Below, piece after piece: positions 19,082-28,185 of a stretch of DNA of 64,000 nt (its first letter is position 1; each line of letters opens with the position of its first letter). Source of the DNA: CAZRQL01 sp964602415 (GTDB taxonomy: Bacteria; Bacteroidota; Bacteroidia; Cytophagales; Flammeovirgaceae); NCBI GenBank assembly GCA_964602415.1, contig CAZRQL010000004.1, positions 62,001 through 126,000 of the forward strand. Reading direction: 5' to 3'. A model generated the notes under the pieces. That model did not search any database. It had not been told where the DNA came from and saw only the letters and a program-made list of their open reading frames with translations. The position numbers and the translations under genes were made by a program.

Positions 19082-21772
19082 ATGGATACAATCTGGGAAC
19101 TTTGTCCTGAGCCTATATGTATATTAGACAAAATACTAAAAATCAAATCCGTAAACGCTGCCTTTTCCAACTGGGTGCACAGGTCGCCCTCTGAGTTGGA
19201 AGGCTTGTCGCTGAAGCTATTTACCCAAAAAGAGCAAAATATCTTTTGGCCTATCAGTTACCCTGATGAAAAAGCCGTTTTACTTAAGAAAACAACCCTC
19301 TCGCAGGGAGAGACAGTCATGTTTTTTTCTTTGGGCCACTCGCCCCAAAAAGTCAACCGTGAAATAGAAAACCTCTCTTTGGTAGCCCAATACACCACCA
19401 ACTCGGTCATTATCACCAATAAAAGCGGATATACCGAGTGGATCAACCAAGGCTGTGAACTGATGACGGGCTACAGGCTGGCAGATTTTTTGGGTAAAAA
19501 ACCCGGACAACTCCTGCAAGGGCCTCTGACCGACAAAAACACTGTTGACTCTATCAGAAAGCAGCTCAAACACCAATCTGCCTTCAAAGAAGTCATTCTC
19601 AACTACAATATAGATGGTAGTACCTACTGGGTCGAGCTCAATATTTCGCCCATATTTTCTCAAACTGGTCAGTTAGTAAGGTTTATAGCCGTCCAGAACA
19701 ATATCACCGAATTTGTAGAAAGAGAGCAAGAATTTGAGCGGCTTGCAGTGGTAGCCCAAAAAACTTCTGCTTCCGTGATTATCACCGACAAAAATGATGT
19801 AGTAGAATGGATAAACGAAGGATGCCGCAATTTGACGGGGTATTCGTTGGAAGATTTCAAAAACAAAACCCCGGCGCAAGTGCTGCAAGGTAAAGACAGC
19901 GACCCCTTTACTGCCCGGCGCATCCAAGCAAACCTTGCGGCGCAGATTTCCTTTTCCGAAAAAATTCTCATATACCGCGCCGACGGAACCACTTGTTGGA
20001 CAGAGTCAAATGTGTCTCCTATCTTTGATAAAATGGGGGAACTCAAAGGCTACATCCGCATAGAGCGCAATATAGATGAAGAAATCAAGCAAAGTCTAAT
20101 CTTTGAAAACCTCTCTTATGTAGCTCGCTTTGTTACCAACTCGGTCATCATTGCCAATCCCGACGGATATACCGAATGGATCAACGATGCCTGTACAAAA
20201 ATATCCGGCTACACATTGGCAGATTTTAAAGGCAAAAAACCCGGACAAGTCCTGCAAGGTCCCCTAACCAACCCCGAAACCCGCAAACGAATCGCACAGG
20301 GACTCAAAGAAAGAGTGCCCGTCAAAGAAGAAATCATCAACTACCACCGCAACGGCACTCCCTACTGGATAGAACTTAACATCAACCCTGTTTTTGATAA
20401 GGATGGCAAGTTTTTGAAGTTTGTGTCGGTGCAAATAGATATAGATGAGCGGGTAAAAAGAGAGCGTGCCTTAGCCGATTCGGTAGAGCAAATCTCTCAA
20501 AGCAATGAAGAACTCCAACAAATGACAGAAGAACTCCGTTCTGCATTTGACGCAGCTAATACCTCAAAACAACAAGCCGAAGAGTTTTTGGCTTACCAAA
20601 ATGCCATTTACAACAGTGTAGATGCCTCGATTATTACTTTTTCCAATGATGGGGAAATCTCGCAAACCAATAAGATCACTCAAAATTGGCTCGGCTACGA
20701 TGCGGATGAAATGGTAGGGCTTGCGTTTCCGCATCTGCCGTATTTGCTAATAGAGGAAACAAATGCTATTGAGCAAGAGCTTATCAAGCACTTTGGTATA
20801 GGACTTGACAAAGTGGTTGACAACATCTCCAACCTGCACTACATGCAAGTGCTCTCAGAAGGCATCCAGACCTACCGCCGCAAAGACGGTTCGACCTTCC
20901 CTGTACGTGCTTACTTTTGCCCCATCAAAAACATACACGAAGAGGTGCTGGGCTATTTGACCATAGCTTATGATATTAGCAAAACCAAAAAGCTCGAAGA
21001 GCAAGTGCGCATCCAAAACAAAAGGCTCACCGACTCTATCAACTACGCTCAGCGCATCCAGTTGGGTATCATCCCCCGAGCCGGCAGCTACGAAGGTCTT
21101 ATCAAAGAAGGTTTTGTCATCAACTTGCCCAAAGATGTGGTAAGCGGAGATTTTTATTGGTCAAAAAAATTGTCTGATTCTATGTTTTTGGCTATTTGTG
21201 TGGACTGCACCGGACACGGCGTGCCGGGGGCTATGATGAGCATGTTGTCAGTTGCATTGCTCAACTCAATTGTGAATATAGAAAAATGCTACCGCCCTTC
21301 TGAAATACTTCAACGGCTTGATAACTTAGTGCAAAACACACTGGGGCAAGACAGCCAAATACCCGACGGTATGGATGTGGCCGTTTGTCTTATAGATGTA
21401 GCCAACAAAAAAATGGAGTTTTCGGGGGCACTCAGACCTGTTTGGATAGTGGATGAGCGGGGCTTGACCGTGGTGGAGGGAAGTAAGTTTTGGATAGGAG
21501 GTACTTTCGACAAACGAGCAAAAGTATTTGACACACAAACCATTGATTTGCTTGATAATATCATGATTTACCTTTTCAGCGATGGCATGCAAAGCCAATT
21601 TGGGGGTGAAAACGACAAAAAGTTTGGTGTCGATCGTCTGAAAAGGAAATTGGAGAAAATTTATTCTTTGCCCTGTGAAGAGCAAAAGAAACAGCTTACC
21701 GAAGATTGGCAAACTTACAAATCGAATAAAGCCCAAACCGATGATATTTTGGTTGTCGGCTTTAGGGTGTAG
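19082..21772 (+). CDS. multi-PAS sensor with C-terminal SpoIIE/PP2C phosphatase
   Basis: About 896 residues, soluble. A degenerate N-terminal PAS-like segment is followed by three well-formed PAS domains, each with a PAC end (YTEWINQGCELMTGY, VVEWINEGCRNLTGY, YTEWINDACTKISGY). Then come a short coiled coil (SNEELQQMTEELRSAFDAA), a further PAS and a SpoIIE-type PP2C phosphatase (VSGDFYWS, AICVDCTGHGVPGAMMSML, MIYLFSDG, TDDILVVGF). The metal-binding aspartates are present. Such proteins usually dephosphorylate an STAS anti-anti-sigma factor or respond to redox or ligand. No STAS or anti-sigma gene adjoins it. The first and third full PAS domains are much more alike than either is to the second. 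Confidence 0.88.
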   Translation: MDTIWELCPEPICILDKILKIKSVNAAFSNWVHRSPSELEGLSLKLFTQKEQNIFWPISYPDEKAVLLKKTTLSQGETVMFFSLGHSPQKVNREIENLSLVAQYTTNSVIITNKSGYTEWINQGCELMTGYRLADFLGKKPGQLLQGPLTDKNTVDSIRKQLKHQSAFKEVILNYNIDGSTYWVELNISPIFSQTGQLVRFIAVQNNITEFVEREQEFERLAVVAQKTSASVIITDKNDVVEWINEGCRNLTGYSLEDFKNKTPAQVLQGKDSDPFTARRIQANLAAQISFSEKILIYRADGTTCWTESNVSPIFDKMGELKGYIRIERNIDEEIKQSLIFENLSYVARFVTNSVIIANPDGYTEWINDACTKISGYTLADFKGKKPGQVLQGPLTNPETRKRIAQGLKERVPVKEEIINYHRNGTPYWIELNINPVFDKDGKFLKFVSVQIDIDERVKRERALADSVEQISQSNEELQQMTEELRSAFDAANTSKQQAEEFLAYQNAIYNSVDASIITFSNDGEISQTNKITQNWLGYDADEMVGLAFPHLPYLLIEETNAIEQELIKHFGIGLDKVVDNISNLHYMQVLSEGIQTYRRKDGSTFPVRAYFCPIKNIHEEVLGYLTIAYDISKTKKLEEQVRIQNKRLTDSINYAQRIQLGIIPRAGSYEGLIKEGFVINLPKDVVSGDFYWSKKLSDSMFLAICVDCTGHGVPGAMMSMLSVALLNSIVNIEKCYRPSEILQRLDNLVQNTLGQDSQIPDGMDVAVCLIDVANKKMEFSGALRPVWIVDERGLTVVEGSKFWIGGTFDKRAKVFDTQTIDLLDNIMIYLFSDGMQSQFGGENDKKFGVDRLKRKLEKIYSLPCEEQKKQLTEDWQTYKSNKAQTDDILVVGFRV

Positions 21773-21774
21773 GC

Positions 21775-22749
21775 CTATTTTTCTCTCTCAATCACATAAG
21801 CTATCAGTTGGGTCAATGAGTCGCGATATACAGTTTTCGGAAGCAAATCCAACAGTTCAAGTGCTTGATTGTAATAGGCTTGCATGGTATTTTGGGCGTA
21901 CTCTATGCCACCCGACTCTTTGACAAATTGTATGACTTTGCCGATAACTTTGGGGTTGTGACTGTCTGTTTTGATGCTGAAAATGATTTGCTGTCTCTTT
22001 GCCCAAGAGGTATGTCTCAAAGCATAAATGAGAGGGAGCGTAAGTTTTTTCTCTTTGATGTCAATGCCGACAGGTTTGCCGATTTCAGCCGTGCCGTAGT
22101 CAAACAAATCATCTTTAATCTGAAAAGCCATCCCGATTTTTTCGCCAAATTCGAGCATCTTGGAAGTAATTTCGTCGGTTGCTCCGGCGGCACAAGAACC
22201 TACGGCACAGCAAGCAGCCATCAATGTGGCTGTCTTTTGTCTAATGACCTCAAAATAAACTTCTTCGGTGATATTGAGCAAACGGGCCTTTTCCATCTGG
22301 AGCAGTTCGCCCTCACTCATCTCCCTAACAGCCTGAGAAACAATTCTAAGCAAATCAAAATCGCCATTGTCCACCGACAGCAGCAGTCCTCTGGAAAGCA
22401 AATAATCCCCCACCAAGACAGCGATTTTGTTTTTCCACACGGCATTGATAGAAAAAAAACCCCTCCGGTAGGCCGATTCATCCACCACATCATCGTGAAC
22501 TAAGGTAGCTGTATGAAGCAACTCTATCAAAGCCGCACCGCGATGGGTTCTGTCGGTTACGCCTCCACAAGCACCGCTCACCAAAAAAACCAGCAGTGGG
22601 CGGATTTGTTTGCCTTTGCGCTTGACTATGTAGTTCATAATCTTGTCCAGCAACAAAATTTTGGTACGGGTGTAGGAGCTAAATTTTTTCTCAAAATCTT
22701 GTATATCAGACTCTACGGGCTTTTGAATCGTCTCAAGGATGCGGCTCAT
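21775..22749 (-). CDS. all-trans polyprenyl diphosphate synthase
   Basis: A trans-prenyltransferase of about 324 residues. The first aspartate-rich motif is LVHDDVVDESAYRRG and the second is IKDDLFDY, with GKQIRP for diphosphate binding. Small residues before the first motif (ELLHTATL) suggest a long-chain product such as the octaprenyl or heptaprenyl tail of menaquinone, though chain length cannot be fixed by reading. The start MSRILETIQKPV (22749) is preferred over an ATG at 22785, which would begin directly at the caspase stop codon. It converges on the PAS gene with a two-base gap. Confidence 0.9.
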   Translation of the reverse strand: MSRILETIQKPVESDIQDFEKKFSSYTRTKILLLDKIMNYIVKRKGKQIRPLLVFLVSGACGGVTDRTHRGAALIELLHTATLVHDDVVDESAYRRGFFSINAVWKNKIAVLVGDYLLSRGLLLSVDNGDFDLLRIVSQAVREMSEGELLQMEKARLLNITEEVYFEVIRQKTATLMAACCAVGSCAAGATDEITSKMLEFGEKIGMAFQIKDDLFDYGTAEIGKPVGIDIKEKKLTLPLIYALRHTSWAKRQQIIFSIKTDSHNPKVIGKVIQFVKESGGIEYAQNTMQAYYNQALELLDLLPKTVYRDSLTQLIAYVIEREK

Positions 22750-22785
22750 AAGCACAAATAAACACATTTCTGAGCCGGCATCCAA

Positions 22786-24165
22786 CTAATCAAATACAAC
22801 AAAAACCGCGTCGGGATTGCCCCCTACCATGACGGGGGTTTGTTCGAGGTTGTGCAGTTTGCGCGACATGTTGGGCACGCCCCGAGTTCTATCGCCCACA
22901 AAATCATAGATTTCCCGAAAAGTGAGTCGCCCGTCTCTATTGGTGTCCGCGTTGCGGTTGTGGATGGCTTTAAGAAAAAAATAAGTAAAAAGTCCGTGTT
23001 GTTTTTCTTTGTACCAAGTAGAAAACTGCGCTCCGGTGCTGGAGGCCAAGCACAGTAGCTTGTCGGAATAGGTCGCCACAGAGACCGGTTTCATGCCCGA
23101 AACATTTTTCATCAGTCCTGCCCCCGAAAAACAAGCGTCCAAAACGATAGTTAGAGACTTGACATTGAGGGCGTTGAGGTGTTGATAAAACATTTTGAGC
23201 GAATAGCCGCTGCTCTGTATGTAGTTCAAATCGGCTTCGATAGGCACAAAATAACCGTCGTCGTTAGTTGGCGAGGGGTAGCCGTGGCCTGAATAATAAA
23301 CAAACACATCGCTGTTGGGTTTACAAAGACCACTCAAAAGTCCGGCTTGTTGCGCTGTGCCAAAAAGAGTATTGAACTCTCCCAGAGAAATATTGTATTT
23401 AAGTATAACATTGCCTTCAGAAAATCCCAGTACCTCAATAAGATAGCGTTTGATGGCAATTGCGTCATTGGTGGCGTAATCCACTGAAGCTATATTGCGG
23501 TAGCTTGAGTTGCCTATCACAATGGCCACAGCATCTGGATTTTTCGTGCGGCTTTTGGGCAAATTGGACTCAATGTCCGAATCTTCAAAAAAACCATTTG
23601 GCTTGTCAAATTGATAACTTGGTTTATCAAACTGATTTGATGCAATTTTCCTTTTTATTTCGTTGATTTTGGTTTCGTTTTTTGGATTTTTTTCCATTGC
23701 CAGCGACAAATCTTTGTAGGCGGCATTGGCCTGCCCCAGACGGGCTTTGGCTTGGGCGCGGGCTATCAGCAAATCCGACTCATCGCGCCGGCTTTTTGCA
23801 AAACCCAAAGCCTGATCGTAGCTCTCAACGGCTTTGCCAAAATTCACCGCGCCTTCGTAGCAAATGGCACTAAGCCACCAAATGTCCATTTTGTCGGGAT
23901 GTCCAAAATCCAACGATTGCTCAAAAGAAGCGACCGCCTCTACAAAACGATTCAACTCTTTCAAGGACAGAGCTTTGTAATAATGCGCTTCATATACGTA
24001 TTGTTTGCCGTCATTGGGGTTGGAAAAAAGATAAGAGTTGAAGTTCTTGACGGCTTGCTCGTATTGGCGGGCTTTGTAGGCTTTCATAGCGGTATTGAAA
24101 TGGCGGTATTGAGCATGAAGATGGCCACTTGTCAGCAAGGCCAAAAGGAGTACAATTCTTTTCAT
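22786..24165 (-). CDS. exported TPR-caspase (peptidase C14) protein
   Basis: A 459-residue protein with signal peptide MKRIVLLLALLTSGHLHAQ. Residues about 20-165 form TPR-type repeats (KAYKARQYEQAVKNFNSYL, EAVASFEQSLDFGHP). The caspase p20-like domain starts near 210 (AVAIVIGNSSY). The catalytic dyad is intact: His294 in YYSGHGYP and Cys345 in LDACFSGAG. Near 408-419 an EF-hand-like loop (DTNRDGRLTFRE) could bind calcium. Bacterial caspases of this layout are known but mostly uncharacterised; substrate and role are unknown. The export signal suggests it acts outside the cytoplasm. Confidence 0.9.
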   Translation of the reverse strand: MKRIVLLLALLTSGHLHAQYRHFNTAMKAYKARQYEQAVKNFNSYLFSNPNDGKQYVYEAHYYKALSLKELNRFVEAVASFEQSLDFGHPDKMDIWWLSAICYEGAVNFGKAVESYDQALGFAKSRRDESDLLIARAQAKARLGQANAAYKDLSLAMEKNPKNETKINEIKRKIASNQFDKPSYQFDKPNGFFEDSDIESNLPKSRTKNPDAVAIVIGNSSYRNIASVDYATNDAIAIKRYLIEVLGFSEGNVILKYNISLGEFNTLFGTAQQAGLLSGLCKPNSDVFVYYSGHGYPSPTNDDGYFVPIEADLNYIQSSGYSLKMFYQHLNALNVKSLTIVLDACFSGAGLMKNVSGMKPVSVATYSDKLLCLASSTGAQFSTWYKEKQHGLFTYFFLKAIHNRNADTNRDGRLTFREIYDFVGDRTRGVPNMSRKLHNLEQTPVMVGGNPDAVFVVFD

Positions 24166-24240
24166 AATGTTTTTTTAAAGACAATTAAAAACGCCTTCTA
24201 TCGAAACTCAAAAAAGACTATCCTTTGCGAGATAAAAGTC

Positions 24241-25074
24241 TTATTTGGATTTCATGATGGCACTCAAATCCACAAATGAGCCTGTATTTGAGCCCATTAC
24301 AACGGGCATCGCCCCGTTCCATTGCTCTATGGCTCTGAGTTGGAGCAACTGGGGAGTGAGGGTTTGTTGGAGCATGCGCTGGGCTTCGGCTTGGGCGCGG
24401 GCGCGGGCTATCTCGGCCTGGGCTTCGCCGTCGGCTTTGGCTTTGGCTTGCTCGGCTTCGGTCTGTATGCGCGTCAAATCGTTGCGGGCGCGAAGTGCCG
24501 ATTGTTCGGCAATTTGTTTTTCTTCGATGGCTTGTTCAAATTTTTCGGAAAACTTAAACTCCACAATCGAAAAATCAGTTACCACGATATTGTAGTTTGA
24601 AAGCCTCTCTTTAATCTCTTGATAAACATTCACTTTGACATCTTCGCGGCGGGTGATGAGCTCTTCGGCGGTGTATTTGGCTGTGGCGGCTTTGATGGAC
24701 TCTTGCACCGCCGGCTCGATGATGGTTTCGGTGTAGCCCAAGCCAATTTCTTTGAAGACCACGTCAGCTTTTTCTCTGTTGACATAAAAATTGATGGCCA
24801 CAATAGAGGTTACATTTTGCAAATCTTTGGAAGAAGCCGTGCCCTCGCCTTGGATTTTTTGGACGCGCACGTTCATTTGTTGGACTTTGGTGCGCACAGG
24901 CACTACAAAATGAAGCCCCTCAGGCAACACGCCCGGCTGAACCGCACCAAAATGAACAACAACCCCTACATTGCCGGGCTCTACAATATAAATCGGCCAA
25001 ACATAAATGGCGGCAATCAACAACAGAACAGAACCAATGACTGTGTTCCTGACAAATGGAGATAAATTTTGCAT
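24241..25074 (-). CDS. SPFH/prohibitin-family membrane protein
   Basis: A 277-residue protein with one N-terminal transmembrane helix (VIGSVLLLIAAIYVWPIYI), a prohibitin/band-7 domain (EPGNVGVVVHFGAVQPGVLP, EEKQIAEQSALRARNDL) and an Ala/Gln/Glu-rich coiled coil (AEQAKAKADGEAQAEIAR). SPFH proteins form large ring-like membrane assemblies that organise lipids and proteases. No NfeD or HflC partner is adjacent. It follows hemJ by 12 bases on the same strand, probably in one transcript. Confidence 0.9.
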   Translation of the reverse strand: MQNLSPFVRNTVIGSVLLLIAAIYVWPIYIVEPGNVGVVVHFGAVQPGVLPEGLHFVVPVRTKVQQMNVRVQKIQGEGTASSKDLQNVTSIVAINFYVNREKADVVFKEIGLGYTETIIEPAVQESIKAATAKYTAEELITRREDVKVNVYQEIKERLSNYNIVVTDFSIVEFKFSEKFEQAIEEKQIAEQSALRARNDLTRIQTEAEQAKAKADGEAQAEIARARAQAEAQRMLQQTLTPQLLQLRAIEQWNGAMPVVMGSNTGSFVDLSAIMKSK

Positions 25075-25086
25075 ATATTTTAAATT

Positions 25087-25632
25087 TTATTTCGATGCAG
25101 CACGAGAGTTTTGCTCTCTGACCTTTTTGTAAATCCAAATTCCTAAAAAGAGCAAAACCATTAGCCCCACAAGCCCCAACAGCCCCCAAAGAGCACCCAA
25201 ACTATTTTTGAGAACCACCAAAAAAACGATAGACACCAAAAACAGCGTAGCCACTTCGTTCCAGACCCTCAATTGCAATCCATTAAAACGGACAATGCCC
25301 TTTTGTTGCTGGTTGAAAACCCATTGGCACAGCAAATGGTAGGTGTACAGACCCACCACAAAGCCCAGTTTGACCCAAAGCCAGCCTGTCATGGGGTAAT
25401 AAAAAAGCATCCAAATCCCAAAAAATCCGGTCAAAACAGCCGAAGGAACAGTAATTCCATACCAAAGCCGTCTTTGTGCCCCCAAAAAGTGCTTTTGCAA
25501 AATACTGCGCTCAGGCTCTGATAAATGCTGTGTCTCAGCATAATAGACAAAAAGCCTTACCACGTAAAAAAGACCGGCAAACCAAGTAACCACAAAAACA
25601 ATATGCAGGGCTTTTATATACAAAAACAACAT
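25087..25632 (-). CDS. hemJ: HemJ-type protoporphyrinogen IX oxidase
   Basis: A 181-residue integral membrane protein with about five helices. The N-terminal YIKALHIVFVVTWFAGLFYVVRLFVYYAE is the signature region of HemJ (in pieces: IKALHI, TWFAGLFY, RLFVYYAE), followed by LQKHFLGAQRRLWYGITVPSA. HemJ oxidises protoporphyrinogen to protoporphyrin in haem synthesis where HemG or HemY are absent. The start at 25632 (MLFLYIKALHI) is chosen because it opens directly into the first helix; the upstream frame to 25743 reads as non-family sequence. hemC lies elsewhere in the window. Confidence 0.8.
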   Translation of the reverse strand: MLFLYIKALHIVFVVTWFAGLFYVVRLFVYYAETQHLSEPERSILQKHFLGAQRRLWYGITVPSAVLTGFFGIWMLFYYPMTGWLWVKLGFVVGLYTYHLLCQWVFNQQQKGIVRFNGLQLRVWNEVATLFLVSIVFLVVLKNSLGALWGLLGLVGLMVLLFLGIWIYKKVREQNSRAASK

Positions 25633-25855
25633 GGAGAAAATAAAAAAACTTTGTTTGCAAGTTGAGAAAAGAATTTGAAAAAGCGAAAATTGGCTGCCAA
25701 CTAATCGGCCTTTTAAAAGCAATTCTTTAGAAGCGACCAACATAAAAACCTCAGTCTCTCAAATTGGTAAGGGGTTTTGACCTGTGGAGTTGAATTATTT
25801 GTCTATAAAAAAGGTTATGATTGTAGTAGTTTTTCAAAGCTAAACCAAATGTTGT

Positions 25856-26629
25856 ATGCGGTATGTATTGATAGGATTTGTCTTGCTGGGTAGTTATGTT
25901 TGCAAAGCACAGGTAGAAACCGACCCTGTGTATTTCAGCAAAGAAGACCGTGCGGCTTTGCGCGAATCCAAAGCCAAAAAGTTCGCTGCCCAAGCCCAAC
26001 TCAACCAGTCAAGGTTTCAAAATCCTGATTATCAAGCCTCAAATCGCACTCCTGACTCAAAAAACAAAGCCTCTCGCTATTGGGACAGAAGGTACGCCAC
26101 CGCCCAAGCCCCCCGCCTCAGTGTAGGCATAGGCTACGGGATGCCCGCTTGGCACAGAGGATATGGGTACCGCAACAGCTACATGTACGACCCCTTTTTC
26201 GACCCTTGGTACTGCCAAAGAGGCTATTGGGGTCTCAACAATTGGAACTCCCCCGCTATGGGCTGGAACAGCCACATCGGATGGGGATATGGCTCTATGT
26301 TTTATGACCCTTGGGCATACAATCCCTATGGCATGGGCTTTTACAATCCTTATTCTTTTGGTTTTTACAATCCTTATGCGTCTTATTATTCGCGCCCTTC
26401 TTATGTGCCCCGCAACCGAGTGCGTGCCCCTGAGCCGCCCCGCGTAAACACAACGCCCAATACCATACGCAGGCCTACCAACACCAATTCAAGCCCTTCT
26501 TACAGACCTTCGCCTACTTTTAGCCCCTCCAACCAACGCGGCAGCAGTGGCGGAAGCGGAGGCACGTACAGAGGCGGAAGCGGAGGCGGCGGAAACTCAC
26601 CCTCGCCCGGTATTAGAAGACCCCGATGA
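25856..26629 (+). CDS. exported Gly/Tyr/Trp-rich low-complexity protein
   Basis: A 257-residue protein with signal peptide MRYVLIGFVLLGSYVCKAQ. The centre (about 90-185) is rich in Gly, Tyr, Trp, Asn and Pro with repeats such as FYNPYSFGFYNPYASYY. The tail is Ser/Thr/Pro/Gly-rich (SSGGSGGTYRGGSGGG). It has no recognised domain. Low-complexity aromatic-glycine regions often make sticky or fibrous surface material, but that is inference. Its TGA overlaps the ATG of queG (ATGA), so it is co-translated with a tRNA-modification enzyme, an odd pairing. Confidence 0.75.
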   Translation: MRYVLIGFVLLGSYVCKAQVETDPVYFSKEDRAALRESKAKKFAAQAQLNQSRFQNPDYQASNRTPDSKNKASRYWDRRYATAQAPRLSVGIGYGMPAWHRGYGYRNSYMYDPFFDPWYCQRGYWGLNNWNSPAMGWNSHIGWGYGSMFYDPWAYNPYGMGFYNPYSFGFYNPYASYYSRPSYVPRNRVRAPEPPRVNTTPNTIRRPTNTNSSPSYRPSPTFSPSNQRGSSGGSGGTYRGGSGGGGNSPSPGIRRPR

Positions 26630-27582
26630 ACCTAAGCCAAAAATCTGCAATAGTTAAAGAGATAGCCCAAGAACTGGGCTTTTCGTTTTGTGGCATAGCC
26701 AAAGCCGGTTTCCTTGAAGACCAAGCCTATCGCTTAGAAAACTGGCTCGCGCAAGGCAAACATGGCACAATGGCCTACATGGAAAACCACTTCGACAAAA
26801 GGCTTGACCCCCGCAAACTGGTAGAAGGCAGTCGCTCGGTGATTTCGCTTATGTGCAATTATTTTCCAAAAAAGAAGCTCAATACTCACTACAAAATAGC
26901 CAAATACGCCTACGGGCAAGATTACCACCATGTTATCAAAAAAAAACTCGTGGTTTTTTTAGAGCGACTCCGCGAACGGTTCGGCACTATCGAAGGGCGG
27001 GCTTTTGTGGACTCTGCCCCTATAATGGAGCGCGTTTGGGCACAAAAGAGCGGCTTAGGGTGGATTGGGAAAAATACCCTTTTGCTACACCCAAAAGCAG
27101 GTAGTTTTTACTTTTTGGCCGAACTTGTTACAGATTTAGAGCTTCAAGCGGATAGCCCTTTTCCCCGAGACCTCTGCGCCTCTTGTACCCGCTGCATAGA
27201 TGCCTGCCCAACCCAAGCCCTGACCCCTTACAGTCTGGATGCCAACAAGTGCATCTCCTACCTGACCATCGAACTCAAAGAAGCCATTGACCAGCGGTTC
27301 AGAGGCCAGATGCAGGATTGGGTCTTTGGTTGCGACATTTGTCAGGACGTTTGCCCTTGGAACAAAAAAAGCAGCCCCCACCATGAGCCGCTATTTGAGC
27401 CCAACCCTGAAATGGAAAACTGGTCAAAAAACGACTGGCAAGAAATGACCCAAGAAACATTTGGGCGGGTATTTGGAAAGTCAGCCCTAAAAAGAACCAA
27501 ATTTGAGGGTATAAAGCGAAATATTTTCTTTGCAGAATCAAACACAGAACCTAAACAACATGAAACACCCACAACTCAATGA
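26626..27582 (+). CDS. queG: epoxyqueuosine reductase
   Basis: QueG reduces epoxyqueuosine to queuosine in tRNA, using a cobalamin and two [4Fe-4S] clusters. The 318-residue protein has the cluster motifs CASCTRCIDACP and CDICQDVCPWN, plus SVISLMCNYFP and the catalytic-region SGLGWIGKNTLLLHPKAGS. It is slightly short of the longer forms with a C-terminal HEAT domain, and its sequence ends soon after the clusters. It overlaps mtnB by 23 bases. Confidence 0.95.
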   Translation: MNLSQKSAIVKEIAQELGFSFCGIAKAGFLEDQAYRLENWLAQGKHGTMAYMENHFDKRLDPRKLVEGSRSVISLMCNYFPKKKLNTHYKIAKYAYGQDYHHVIKKKLVVFLERLRERFGTIEGRAFVDSAPIMERVWAQKSGLGWIGKNTLLLHPKAGSFYFLAELVTDLELQADSPFPRDLCASCTRCIDACPTQALTPYSLDANKCISYLTIELKEAIDQRFRGQMQDWVFGCDICQDVCPWNKKSSPHHEPLFEPNPEMENWSKNDWQEMTQETFGRVFGKSALKRTKFEGIKRNIFFAESNTEPKQHETPTTQ

Positions 27583-28156
27583 ACTCATCGCGATAGGGCG
27601 TTTTTTTGAATCAAAAGGCTGGGCAGCAGCTACTTCCGGCAACTATTCGGTGCGGCTTGACCACCAAACCATCGCCATCACCCAATCCGGTAAGCACAAA
27701 GGCGAACTCACAAGCGAAGATTTTGTCCTTGTGGACTACCAAGGCGACAGCCTCGACAACCGCCGGCCTTCTGCCGAAACCTTACTACATACATCTCTTT
27801 ACCAACAATTTGGGCAAGTGAACTGCGTGCTGCATACCCATTCTGTAAACTCTGTGGTGGCCTCGAGAATCTGGGAGCGTGAACTACCGCTCCAAGACTA
27901 CGAAATGCTAAAAGCCTTCCCCGGTGTGCATACCCACCAAAGCCGTGTAAATTTGTCCATATTTGACAACAGCCAAAACATAAAAGAACTCGCCGAACTC
28001 ATAAGCCCAAACATACATCCGCAAACCCCCGCTTACATCATTAGAAATCACGGAATTTATGGCTGGGGAAGCTCGCCCGCCGAAGCCCGAAGGGTTATTG
28101 AAGCAGTGGAGTACATGATAGAATGCGAACTCAGGCTCAAAATGTATAAAGTATGA
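27560..28156 (+). CDS. mtnB: methylthioribulose-1-phosphate dehydratase
   Basis: A class II aldolase-family protein of about 198 residues that matches MtnB of the methionine salvage pathway. Zinc ligands are the two histidines in LHTHSVNSVV and one in IRNHGIYGWG. The start MKHPQLNELI at 27560 fits the family; the longer frame begins inside queG. KGWAAATSGNYSVR is a typical MtnB segment. Other mtn genes are not in the window. A sugar-phosphate aldolase of the same fold is the alternative. Confidence 0.82.
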   Translation: MKHPQLNELIAIGRFFESKGWAAATSGNYSVRLDHQTIAITQSGKHKGELTSEDFVLVDYQGDSLDNRRPSAETLLHTSLYQQFGQVNCVLHTHSVNSVVASRIWERELPLQDYEMLKAFPGVHTHQSRVNLSIFDNSQNIKELAELISPNIHPQTPAYIIRNHGIYGWGSSPAEARRVIEAVEYMIECELRLKMYKV

Positions 28157-28185
28157 GTTTGCAAAGCCTTGATTAACTTTGCGCT

